A stretch of 64,000 nucleotides of DNA from Rhyzopertha dominica (taxonomy: Eukaryota; Arthropoda; Insecta; Coleoptera; Bostrichidae), in NCBI GenBank assembly GCA_025024175.1, contig QCXZ01000003.1, positions 22,588,392 to 22,652,391 on the forward strand, in the 5' to 3' direction. Shown in pieces: positions 27,701-35,711 of this stretch. Both the position numbers and the translations under genes were made by a program. The notes below the pieces were generated by a model that did not search any database, had not been told where the DNA came from, and saw only the letters and a program-made list of their open reading frames with translations. Every line of letters begins with the position of its first letter. Within the stretch, counting starts at the first letter, position 1.

Positions 27701-30700
27701 TTCTTTTTTATAGTTATATGTCAAATTTCTTTTTAAATCCTAAAAATTGCATAGGGGGTGTCCAAAACAATTTTTGTAAATATTTTTTTACCTTAGCCCA
27801 TATAATAAATATTGCTTCATAGTTGGATGCCGACTTTTGTCGTGTCCAATTTACATATGTATCTCTGTGTAATTTTTACTCCTTAATAAATAACAAGAAA
27901 AACTAGTAGCAGCCATATCCTGTTAATAGAGTTGCTCAGAATTTTTTAAGTGTTGGTTTAACAACTTATTACAGTACAAATTATGCCTACATACCCATCG
28001 CTGCACACAAAACCCCATAATTTTAAGTAACTTTTAAATAAATCAAGTTCGTTCTACAGAGAGAGGCTAGAAAATGATACTCTGCGATGAGGCTAGTGCA
28101 TGATGTAGAAAACCAAAGTGGTATAAGTACAAAACTTACAGGTTTTAATGAAATCTGATTAAACTGAACCTTGTCATTCCATTTAATAAGCTGCAAAAAA
28201 TTCAATATATGACCTGTTTTTTCCAACAAACATACCTACCATGAAAACTAAATTGAACCACAACCAAAGCTAAACCTGTGTATGAACAAATAAAAGATTG
28301 TATGAATACAAATTACAGGCAAGAAATCTTGNGACTGAAAAATCAGCTTTAGCTAACTATTGTTACTATATTGNACANTTTCGTAACGATGTAAACCTTT
28401 TAAAAAATATTGATAGCTACAATCAGGTATATTAGAAGCTATTAATATGAGAAAACGCAAGGACAAATGGTATAATAAATAAGCAATTTAAAATTAATAC
28501 AGTTAATTAAAGAAGTATGATGCAGACTTGTTTTAATGTTATTTATTATAGCATACCATATTCATTCTAGCCATTTGCATTTATCATAAGAGTATGTATC
28601 AGTTTCACTGCTGAAGATGGTTTGTGTGGGATCGAAATGTACATACGGTTGTAAAATAAAATATGAAGTGTTGGCGTTCAATTATTTATTGTCACTAACT
28701 TCATGAGCTGTTAGTTTGTATAATACATTTAGCAACAACGATGCATTCTACTTTTATATTGAAACATTAAGGTTCCTCAGTCGTGGAGAAACCTCTGCAA
28801 TTATAACTCACAGCGAAGTGTTCTCAGCTCATGAGCCATACTACCTAAGTAAAAATATGACATTTGTAAGAAGTCATACGAACCGTTTGATGGCACTTCT
28901 GGTCAAGCATATTTATTAGACTTGCAGCTCCTTTGTTCTGCCATTATTTAGCAAAAACCAAAGAAGAAAAACTGATTCACTTTATTTAACTGTACATATT
29001 TGAAAAAGGGTGTCAAGTGAGGATTTACTCAGGGCAAATTTCTATACTTGTTTCCGGTTGCTAGTAAAAAATCTAGAAAGCTTACTCTTTTTTGAAAAGT
29101 TTACAAGGGTGTATGTATTTCTGTTATATTTACAACTAAAGAAAATCTGCCCAAGCAAAATTCAGTTTAGGTCATTCTAATTCTGGCTGAAGAATAAGAA
29201 GAATCTAATCTAGTAGAATCGTATTGCTAGTTATAGTGGCAGAGGAAAACCTCTACATGCGTCACAAAATTTAAAGGATGAAGGACTCTTAAGTCGTTTA
29301 CTAATATGTTCACTCTATTGGTTGCAGAAAAAGCTGAATATTATAGCAAACCTAATTTTACTTTGTTATTGCCCAGCTAACTTGTCTAAAAGTTATTTGA
29401 CTTAGCGATGGAATTTATATAAATAATTATCAAATAAAAAATAAAATAAATTTACCAGATTTTTTACAATTGTATTAAATAATTTCTCCTAGTCCCATTT
29501 AGATTTATAACCGCATGTAGATTCCTAACCCATACACATTATCCAAAAAATTTGTGATTATGAATTTTTCAAACGTGGGAAGCACATTCATGCATTCATG
29601 CATTCATGCAATTACCTTTGTGTGTGCCCCATGTTTTATTGTTTTAAATCTTACAAGTACTTTCAAAGCTATTAAAAAATTCATAATCACACATTTTCTG
29701 CACAATCTGTATGGGGTTAAGAATCTGCATGGGGTTATAATTTTGTATGGGGCTAGGAGAAATTATTTTTAAATACTTTTTAGTGCAGTCTGAAAACTTG
29801 GTAAATTAAAACTGATTTTTATTTGAATAATTATTTTCTGTTTTTAAACTTTTGGTTTTGTGTGCAAGAAATTTTGCAATCGATTTTAAATCTTTGAAAA
29901 TTCAGACAATATGCAAAAATTTTGGTTTATTTCAATTTCTTTTCACCTAATGTATCTGAAATCAAAATCTGTTACACCTGCTTATCAATAACAAATGTTG
30001 GCTGAAAAAAAGTAATTTCAACAACATGCGGTATTGCCAAGCGCTCAGCAATCCAAGTGCTTACCGTGCCCGACATTGCTTAACTTCGGTTTTGGTAATC
30101 GGAAGAGAACCGATTTTGTCAACCTAATATGGCCATTGGGGTTATGTTCATAATTTTGTTCAGTATATGAAGGAAGTGTTTTAATTATTAAGACTATAAA
30201 AAATAGGGATCAGACTGACAAAAAGGGAGTTAATATTGCATTGTCATCCAGTTCCAAGCTATGTTTAAAGTTTCAAGTCCGTAGCTCATAAGGAAGTTAG
30301 TTTAAAATCGATTGCAAAATTAGTACAAAACCGAGGTGACAAATAGACACGAAAGCGACTCAATAAAAACAAGTTAAAATAAAATACTCCAAAAGATCCC
30401 TAAGTATAAAATTATTCATAAAAGAACAAGGAAAGACACTTTCAGGCAAAGTAGACAGACAACATATTCCAAGGTTGTGTCTTATTTGTAAATGTACAAG
30501 GAGAATTGCATTATATATGGTAAGGAAAAATATTATTATTCATCTGCAAATATCAATCGTTGTCATTTAGATCCAATATAATTGTGTGCGGTATGTGATT
30601 TTAAAATTTCATAAACATAGTTCGTGTGTGCCACACACACAAAAATACATAGGTACATACATGGTGCAAAACATGGTTTACTTTTTTATCAAATGTTAAA

Positions 30701-31674
30701 GAACTGAAATAGACATTTTAGTGGTGATAAATACTAAGTGAACAGATTAAAGTGCCTTATTCTGTGGTGTATAATATATAATATAATATTCCAAAAGCTA
30801 AGCCATCTACATTTCCAGTAAAATAAATCACAGCCACACTACATACTTCAAGTTAGGGGTTGGCTAGATGATAGTTATCCAAACCAGTGCATTAACAGAA
30901 GAGGGCCTGTTGAATCATGATATCATTAAGGTTTCCAGTGGTCTTTGCTGGTGTAAGTTACACCATTGGTCGTGAAAGCCTAAAAATTACAAAGTCCTGT
31001 TGAATGTTTATCTAGATACTAAAATCTGATAAAAGTTAATTTCTTTGCTATAACAGAGCAAGTGGGTATGATAATTTCCAAAAGTACGTCATTCAGACTC
31101 CCACTCTATTCTACAGAAACGGTTTTGAATTTTGGTTATTCCCTTCGGATCAAAAGTAATCGGGATTAACTGTTTGAAAACTGGCAATCAAATGCAAGTG
31201 TTTTAGCTGTGTGCTGGTAATGTACCCTAAAACTATTACTGTAATGGTCAATAGATGACAAGTTACTGTTAGCTAACTTTAAAAATTATAAATTGTTACC
31301 TCTGCAAGACGTTCTTCCACCATTACTTGCTGTTTCATAACCTGTTCTTTTAATAGGCGGTGCTGCTGAAACAAACTTAGATGTTCTTGTTCTTGTCCAT
31401 AACATGGTATATCGATGGAAAGTTGCTTGCACAACTTTTCTGATTTTTGTAATAACTCTTGAATGTCTTGTGTTACAGCTATCAATTCTTTTTCTAGTTC
31501 TGCAATCATTGCATCATACAATTGGGCAGTGTTCCTTTCTACAGCTTCAGTATATTCACACAAGTTAATCGATTCGATACCAAGTTTTTCCAATATTTGT
31601 GACCAGACTTCTACTTTTTTTGTCAGTATAGAGGTGACATTTTGAATGAGCTTCGTCTGCCATTGTTTCTCCAT
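6709..31674 (-). CDS. PRC1: PRC1/Ase1/MAP65-family spindle midzone protein
   Basis: This protein crosslinks antiparallel microtubules in the spindle midzone and is needed for cytokinesis (Feo in Drosophila). Coding exons on the minus strand are 31674-31300, 27379-27098, 21836-21609, 18299-18127, 14806-14530, 9853-9646, 8119-8094 and 6858-6709 (TAA at 6711-6709). They sum to 1,719 nt, 572 aa, against 620 in human PRC1. All junctions are GT-AG and keep phase. Exons 1-4 encode the helical dimerisation and rod region. Exon 5 (about residues 353-445) holds the family signature of the spectrin-like microtubule-binding domain, DRIKNRGGQLLLEEKERNKL. The tail (446-572) is basic and rich in T-P sites; two fit the CDK consensus (TPAK, TPQK), and PRC1 proteins are known CDK1 targets. 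ATG 31674 is chosen because an acceptor lies 4 bp upstream (TTTACAG/TGTAATG); an in-frame extension to 31803 looks like intron read-through. Introns are large and full of transposons. Confidence 0.93.
8094..8119 (-). CDS. PRC1: Predicted 26-nt microexon of the PRC1-like gene
   Basis: Exon 6 ends in phase 1 (codon G/..) and the last exon is open only in phase 0, so joining them directly gives an immediate stop. Between them the minus strand has AATGGCAG/GG..CAAG/GTAAGTAG, a 26-nt exon with a strong donor. It converts phase 1 to phase 0 and adds GPLYKINYK without a stop. This is inference from splice sites and phase, not a conserved protein match. An alternative is that the tail exon belongs to another isoform. 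Confidence 0.6.
8265..9560 (-). mobile_element. Penelope-like retroelement remnant
   Basis: On the minus strand a decayed Penelope-like element can be read in order. About 9520-9450 gives PMGCTLSPTLAALVTYY. Then 9438-9145 carries the reverse transcriptase core YYYVDDLILAIP, followed by FTIDFEENNFIPILDTKVL. About 8980-8800 gives the linker KTNKKLFSNLKDKI and the start of the GIY-YIG endonuclease, NVIYCVECLDCPSVYIGCN. Frames shift between the parts and a stop follows the GIY-YIG start, so it is dead. A hammerhead-like motif lies beyond the 3' end at 8269-8296. The element sits in the intron between PRC1 exons 6 and 7 and shares the gene's strand. Confidence 0.8.
8269..8296 (-). ncRNA. Hammerhead-ribozyme-like core of the Penelope element
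   Basis: On the minus strand the order CTGACGA, GGGCC, loop GATTAT, GGCCC, GAAA reproduces a hammerhead core: CUGANGA, stem II, GAAA. Penelope-like elements are known to carry hammerhead motifs in their terminal repeats. I cannot see convincing stems I and III or a clear cleavage triplet, so the motif may be degenerate. Confidence 0.5.
10140..11790. mobile_element. Head-to-head inverted pair of Penelope-like RT fragments
   Basis: Two copies of one reverse transcriptase segment diverge from a centre near 10970. The plus copy (11064-11790) reads VSLDVTSLLTNIPLDLCKKV, then GTPMGSKVSPIIAQHVIDE, LLVKYVLAIP and HIQFPLEKETDNTFTF, which are Penelope-type RT motifs. The YVDD-type site is damaged (YVLA). 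The minus copy (10870-10140) carries the same segment and is more decayed. The inner ends are inverted repeats: TATAGCCCAAAGTTAATATT near 10855 and its reverse complement near 11066. Neither copy is intact. Confidence 0.75.
12640..13190 (-). mobile_element. Penelope-like GIY-YIG domain and 3' end, minus strand
   Basis: Reading minus from about 13070, the frame gives SSIYQPKCMLCNIEYVEQSI, then RATKNRIKEHVANVNLNKSA and FADHCIRNN, ending in a stop near 12725. This is the pattern of the GIY-YIG endonuclease of Penelope-like elements: C-x2-C, then EYVGQ-like, then R-x-H. Just beyond it lies GAATGACACTTAGGTCGAAA (about 12670-12695), the kind of sequence found in Penelope terminal repeats. The upstream RT part is not joined in frame. 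Confidence 0.65.
13360..13740 (+). mobile_element. Penelope-like GIY-YIG domain and C-terminus, plus strand
   Basis: The plus strand reads NVVYFIPCDICSKVHIGQTG from about 13406, a clear GIY-YIG start of a Penelope-like element. After a frame change it continues NKEIIHRKSNISVMIQTELT near 13577, resembling the conserved C-terminal tail of the same polyprotein. It lies downstream of the plus-oriented RT arm at 11064-11790 and may be its 3' part, with decayed sequence between. Confidence 0.65.
16444..17875 (+). mobile_element. 5'-truncated jockey-like LINE with long open RT frame
   Basis: An uninterrupted frame from about 16444 to the stop at 17757 encodes the reverse transcriptase of a jockey-type non-LTR element. 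Visible motifs are IPTEWKKG-like (VPTEWKKGTIINIPKP), NYRPITLLPVIGKVFEKII, FMDIQKAFDSVWH, GVPQGSPLSPILFNIF, the catalytic FADDT, a DKSRLVIFG block and YLGIHVDNKLNFKYHL. The endonuclease and ORF1 are missing, so the copy is 5'-truncated, which is normal for LINEs. The 3' UTR ends with AATAAA (17846) and a short (AT)n tail. It sits in a PRC1 intron in the opposite direction. The long intact frame suggests a fairly recent insertion. Confidence 0.9.
20049..20135 (-). mobile_element. Partial MITE sharing ends with the copy at 51356
   Basis: The reverse complement reads GGCCAGTTGCACAAATGCGG, then GATCAATTTGATCATGG, AACCATGGCAAC and CTTAAAATTT. It matches the first half of the 155-bp element at 51356-51510 with few changes. 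The outer end after TTTAAAATT is not present, so this copy is truncated. Confidence 0.7.
20690..21020 (-). pseudogene. Remnant of a repeated arthropod ORF (GERFHQ family)
   Basis: Minus-strand translation gives ISDGKGERFHQNIRTVEIHY, then stops, then MMGHYCRCLK. This matches a motif that recurs in many arthropod genomes in multi-copy uncharacterised proteins: GERFHQDI, then YQGRW, then MMGDYCWxL. Upstream the frame GHTIFLELRIGEFFRLLV adds weak support. Several stops break it. I recall the pattern but not a named family, so treat it as a probable transposon-linked remnant. Confidence 0.45.
22150..23545 (-). mobile_element. Tc1/mariner-superfamily transposase remnant
   Basis: On the minus strand 23535-23146 gives a paired helix-turn-helix N-terminus: HDHIEILVMIGYGDRRQSYS, TVIKTLQRFEETGGF and ISRRSVKKILKIEEFHLYKI. 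Frames 23149-22895 and 23111-22845 continue the catalytic domain with the second aspartate in WFQQDGALPYFAVNVRG and WIGRHGTIE. A further piece near 22830-22740 gives YFFLWGYLKNGIYADGPHN. The frameshifts show it is inactive. The plus-strand sequence CAGGGTCGCTACAAAGTATG at 22151 may be its terminal repeat. I found no matching partner upstream of the transposase start. Confidence 0.8.
25560..26036 (+). repeat. Two related non-LTR-like tails ending in (CTAT)n
   Basis: Two related stretches follow one another. One ends at about 25790 (TTTGTACAATGGTGCTCAAT). The second ends TTTGTAAAATGGTGATCCGT, then AATAAAG and (CTAT)5 at 26016-26036. A shared body with an AATAAA-like sequence and short tandem tail is typical of non-LTR retrotransposon 3' ends. 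No RT remains. Confidence 0.45.
27661..28115 (+). mobile_element. Solo arm of the foldback element family seen at 51548
   Basis: Starting TATACTGGGTCCACCACCCA, about 450 bp follow the left arm of the foldback element at 51548-52569 with moderate divergence. Shared blocks include ATTGCTTCATAGTTGGATGC, TGCCTACATACCCATCGCT and GATGAGGCTAGT near the end. The opposite arm is missing. The copy lies in the PRC1 intron between exons 1 and 2. Confidence 0.8.
29480..29785. mobile_element. About 300-bp foldback MITE
   Basis: The two halves are imperfect reverse complements. AATTTCTCCTAGTCCCAT at 29480-29497 pairs with ATGGGGCTAGGAGAAATT near 29747-29766, and TGTGATTATGAATTTTTCAA pairs with TTAAAAAATTCATAATCACA. 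A short tandem of ATTCATGC lies in the loop. No open frame belongs to it; the overlapping frame at 29554-29772 is an accident of the repeat. Confidence 0.7.
30018..30141 (-). pseudogene. 5S rRNA-derived pseudogene
   Basis: The reverse complement reads GGCCATATTAGGTTGA, then CGGTTCTCTTCCGATTACC, GAAGTTAAGCAATGTCGGGC and GAGCGCTTGGCAATACC. These are the conserved blocks of 5S rRNA in order over about 120 nt, including the internal promoter around AAGTTAAGCA. A run of seven T follows about 10 nt downstream, as for a pol III terminator. Many substitutions, for example in the 5' stem, argue against a working 5S gene. It could be a retro-inserted 5S copy or the head of a 5S-derived SINE, but I see no SINE body. 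Confidence 0.75.
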
Positions 31675-31940
31675 TACACTGTAAACAAAAATTTGTTTAT
31701 CAACAAGAATAATATTTTGTAATAAGTTGATCGTATTTAGGCCAGTATTATTCAGGAAACAAAATGTATTAGGTGTCCAATACCGAGAGTTAGAATCGGA
31801 CATGCTTACAGAACATCAATGATCTTTAACAATCTAAAGAAATTGATTATACTATAACTTGTCCAATTCATGTATATGTTAAGGGTAAAACAAGTAACGG
31901 CCTCTAACCAGATACACGCGGTTGCATTCGCTGATGCTAA

Positions 31941-32288
31941 TTGAATTGTACGTCGGTACTAACAATGGCAATGATTCGCAATGTTCATGCCTTACTCGTT
32001 GATATAGACGTTCAAGGGCTATACAAGCTAGGAAATGAAAATGGGACAATGGCCAAGCTCTTTTCTAGGAGGCAGTTTATGATTTGCAAAAAAGCACTAC
32101 TCAATTTAGAGGGAGTACCTGCAAAAAAGTCATTGTGCCAACTAGCGAATATCCAGTCACTTTTAAGTGGTCAAGATTATCAAAGACGTAAGCAGAATAG
32201 TTCTGCAACTACAAAATGCCAGTGTCGAGCTTCGAGAATTTTATGGAATTCAAAACATCACTCTAGCTTCTCCCGATCAAACATGTAA
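31941..32288 (+). pseudogene. Decayed integrase-type (KRBA2-like) C-terminal fragment
   Basis: The frame encodes LANIQSLLSGQDYQRRKQNS, then KCQCRASRILWNSKHHSSFS and RSNM. It resembles the cysteine-rich C-terminus of Gypsy-like integrase proteins annotated as KRAB-A domain-containing protein 2-like in arthropods: GQGF, C-x-C, CKT-x-RC-x-C, LCNS-x-CH. Most of the expected cysteines are lost here. The match is from memory of the motif and is weak. The preceding part of the frame is unrecognised. It lies upstream of the PRC1 coding start. Confidence 0.4.
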
Positions 32289-32299
32289 CTTGCATTATA

Positions 32300-34859
32300 T
32301 CTAAATATGTTTAAAAATGTACACAGTTGTGTATTTTTGAAGAAGTAAATAATAGGTAATTAAGTTTTACCAAAAAGGTGTTGGATATATACTTCAGATT
32401 ACCCGTATAAACCAAGAATCATACTTTAACTTAATCCAGACCATTTGGATAAAATACACTCTACCCATCTAATGCCAAGTTTGCCTAATTTCTGAATCCA
32501 TCCATAACATTTTCACTAACTTGTGTAAAAAGGCTTGTTAAATTAAAGTAACGGGTATTGATGTATGGCCTCATGAACATGTACAATAGCCATTGTTATA
32601 CTCTTGAAAATCCACTTCCAGTGTGAGAAGTAAGGTCACAAAATCATTTCAAGTACATATGTAGATCAGCATCCTTGAACGGCCACGCAATTGGGGTCTG
32701 AATTGCCTAAAATTCTAAACAGAGAAAGTTAGCACGATTTTTTGGATAATAAATTGCCAAATGTTTTGGAAAATATGTATGTGTGTGTACCTTTTTATTT
32801 ATGCTGATAGTAGTTATTATACACAAGAGTAGAGGAATTATTTGCACCAAATTTATCCACAGAGATGGATCAGCCGTNGTAGCCCCACTAGGTTTTTCTA
32901 TTGGCATTGTACAATAAAAGATAAAATCTATACAAAATCAATCGGTAATGTAAATAAAATGAATCACCATATATTAACGAAACTGCACTGAAATTAATGT
33001 CACAGGAACACTTTTAGAAAAATATGGTGCCATGATTCAGCTTAGTGGAATTTCGTACAAATATATGTCACTTTAATTTAATTTATTAAACAGTACTAAT
33101 TCAAATTCCTAATTATTGAAGTTATTTCAGAAAATAAAAAAGGAATATCATTTTTTTCTTAAGTAAAGCGTAGAAAATTAAAAAGCCGAGATTTATTTAT
33201 TTTTTTAATAGTTTGCTAGATTGGCACAGAATGTTTCTTAAAATATGAATAATTTTGTAAGTTTTCCAAAGGTAGTTATGGCACTATTAATTTCTATTGG
33301 AGTTATCAATAACAGGCACACAACAATTAGAATCTTAGGATACGTATGGATTTTTGAAGTGTACAATTTTTCACAAAAATATTAATTTTAACCCAAAAAC
33401 TAAGTAAAATTTTTGGGACATCTTGCATAAAGTAAATTTTGGACTTGGTTTTGTAGTTATTCATTTAAGTAATAACAAATATTGTTACATTTGACACACT
33501 ACTATGAATGAATCAGTATCATAAAAACATATTCCTTTATAAAAAAAAATATTTTTCTTGGTTCTACCTGCTTACAAATTATTTCAAAATTAAATGGTGT
33601 CATATACCTGCTGAATTGCAAGATGATCTGAACTAAAACTTTTGTGCTAGTAATATTTTTTTAATATAAAATGTAACAGTATTTTGTTACATCATACGAC
33701 TGCTTGTAAAGGTATCAACATTCTTGTTAATGAAACACATAGGCAATATTTACAAACATAACACAGATAATATATGCTTGTCATCGTTTAGTCATACCTA
33801 TACCTACTTAACATTTGTTTTCAAACACTAATTTATATACATATAGGTAGGCATCTACTATAAGATTATAAATGTGTTTCCGCTGTGTGCGCGCGCGCCT
33901 GTGCGGCTTTCGGCTTTTAGGATTGCACCTTAATTTTGATTTGAATTAATCCCATACGCCCACACTGGGCAAGGACCACAGTCATTGTTATTAAGTACTA
34001 CATTACTGTACGGTACATATGACTGTAAGGTATTTTGTGGGTATAATAATAAATAATAAAATAAAAAATAATAATAAAAATATATAAACATACAACTTTA
34101 TATTGGTACACACATTGTTTATGCAAGAATGATCAGAAACCTACAACAAATGCCAAAGACGTACTATTTGTAGCAACCTAGCCACGGTTAAAATGATTAT
34201 ATTAGAGCTCCATACAAGACAACCTTTAGCCTGATGCTTTGGACACTTTTCACAGCAGGCAATAATTAAGCAAAAAATTTTTTATATAAGGAGTATGAAT
34301 GAAAATCAATCTAAATTAACATAATTTTTGGTGTGCATCTAAATACACTATTATAGTTGAACTGGTACCCACGAACAGTATCTATATACTGACCTACCTA
34401 AATATTATATCCATACAAAACATGCAATAATCAAACACGACATACAATAGATTGTCTGAGAAACACAAATTCTACAATTCTGAAACTTAAAAAGTTCTGA
34501 CAAAAAGAACGATACATGTAAAAAAAAAACACATTTTGGTCACAAAAAGTTGAGATAAGACTGATTAATTAATGAAGCTAATATGCATTTTAATAAAGAC
34601 TGAAGAATGATGTGTTCTTTTTACAAGTAATTTAATGTGAAAATTAAATGTTAATTACAACTAGTTTCCAACAAATATGAAAAGCCGGACAATGTCCGGA
34701 TAGATGATCCCTAGCCCTATAATTTATGACAAAAAACCGTACTACCTCCTTTAAACACGCTACACTTTTCATACAATTATTATTACCCTTGCTACATAAA
34801 ATAATGTTACTAATCTACATCTTTTTTAAACAAAACAATACTGTTTAAAATGTAGTTAC
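32300..34859. other. Non-coding sequence, likely first intron of the PRC1-like gene
   Basis: No gene is supported here. The stretch is AT-rich with a small (CG)n patch at about 33886-33898. It separates the coding start of the PRC1-like gene from its candidate 5' non-coding exon, so it is probably the 5' UTR intron. Confidence 0.5.
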
Positions 34860-34985
34860 CTCCACAATAATGTACTTTTGTGTGTAATATCGAACTCGGT
34901 TTTGTTTTAAAGGAAGACTGTCTTCGATGTCTGACTAATTTGCACTTGAACATAAAACGAATTTGAAATAAACGGTTGACGGCTT
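34860..34985 (-). promoter_or_regulatory. PRC1: Candidate 5' non-coding exon of the PRC1-like gene
   Basis: On the minus strand TTATTGTGGAG/GTAACT gives a good donor at 34860. The coding exon begins 4 bp after an acceptor (TTTACAG at 31679-31685). Together they suggest a 5' UTR exon ending at 34860. Its upstream limit is a guess, set before the MITE at 34999. No transcript evidence is available. Confidence 0.4.
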
Positions 34986-34998
34986 AATCACGTGTGTT

Positions 34999-35516
34999 CA
35001 GTGTTGCCAGAAAGAAAAATAGAATATCCGTAGCGTGACCGTCAAAATATCCGTAGATGAACAAAAAATTCAAGACACGAGTATTATACATATATATTAT
35101 TTATTATAAAACCAAATATACATAAATGAATAAGATAAAACCAACAGTATGAGTTTCTTAGACATATCTCATCCTTGTCGTCACCGTACGAATGTAAATG
35201 TGTGTGTCAACAAATTCAAATGCGTGTGGCGTACATCTTTTTAAGTCTCCACTCTCCAGATTTATAAATCTAGAGAATTATTATCATTTAGGTGGCGATG
35301 TGTAACGTACGAAGATAGCTACATTACCGTATGCAGCAAAACGGATATAGGTACAGTTCATTTACCTTACATCGATCGATGTCTCTACTCTACATTGATA
35401 TTAATTTTGTTGGAAAATCCGTATATTTTGAAAAAAATCTGTTGTTCCGTAGATGGTACCTAAAATCTGTAGATATACGGAATAATCCGTAGACCTGGTA
35501 ACACTGCTTGTGTTTC
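34999..35516. mobile_element. hAT-like MITE in the PRC1/LRSAM1 intergenic region
   Basis: The ends are CAGTGTTGCCAG (34999) and CTGGTAACACTG (35516), a terminal inverted repeat of hAT type. The subterminal motif TATCCGTAG recurs on both sides. The 8 bp outside each end are CGTGTGTT (34991-34998) and CTTGTGTT (35517-35524), a 7/8 match consistent with a hAT 8-bp target duplication. There is no transposase inside, so it is non-autonomous. Confidence 0.8.
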
Positions 35517-35711
35517 TGTTTGACCGTTTGACAGTTTGAGGAAGCAGAGAATTTGAGGGTTAGGTTATGGTTATCGATTTGGATAGATTAATAAATTATT
35601 AACTACGAAAGTAATGTTTACATCGAAATATACATTCTGTGGAATCGATGTGAGCATGTCAATTTTACTCTGTGCCTTATTCATTATATTTGCTTATTAA
35701 AAGTATGTGGT
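35517..35711 (+). promoter_or_regulatory. Proximal upstream region of LRSAM1, divergent from PRC1
   Basis: Only about 190 bp separate the MITE from the LRSAM1 start codon. With the candidate PRC1 first exon ending at 34860, the two genes start head-to-head within about 0.8 kb. I see no clear TATA box, so a shared or back-to-back promoter is an inference from layout. Confidence 0.4.

Noticed and set aside
31675..31803. In-frame N-terminal extension of the PRC1-like protein starting at 31803
   Set aside because: A good splice acceptor lies 4 bp before ATG 31674, and the extension has no resemblance to PRC1 N-termini. It is more likely intron sequence that happens to be open.
34681..34712. GCCGGACAATGTCCGG hairpin as a tRNA or regulatory RNA
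   Set aside because: Only one short stem is present; no tRNA arms or A/B boxes can be placed around it.
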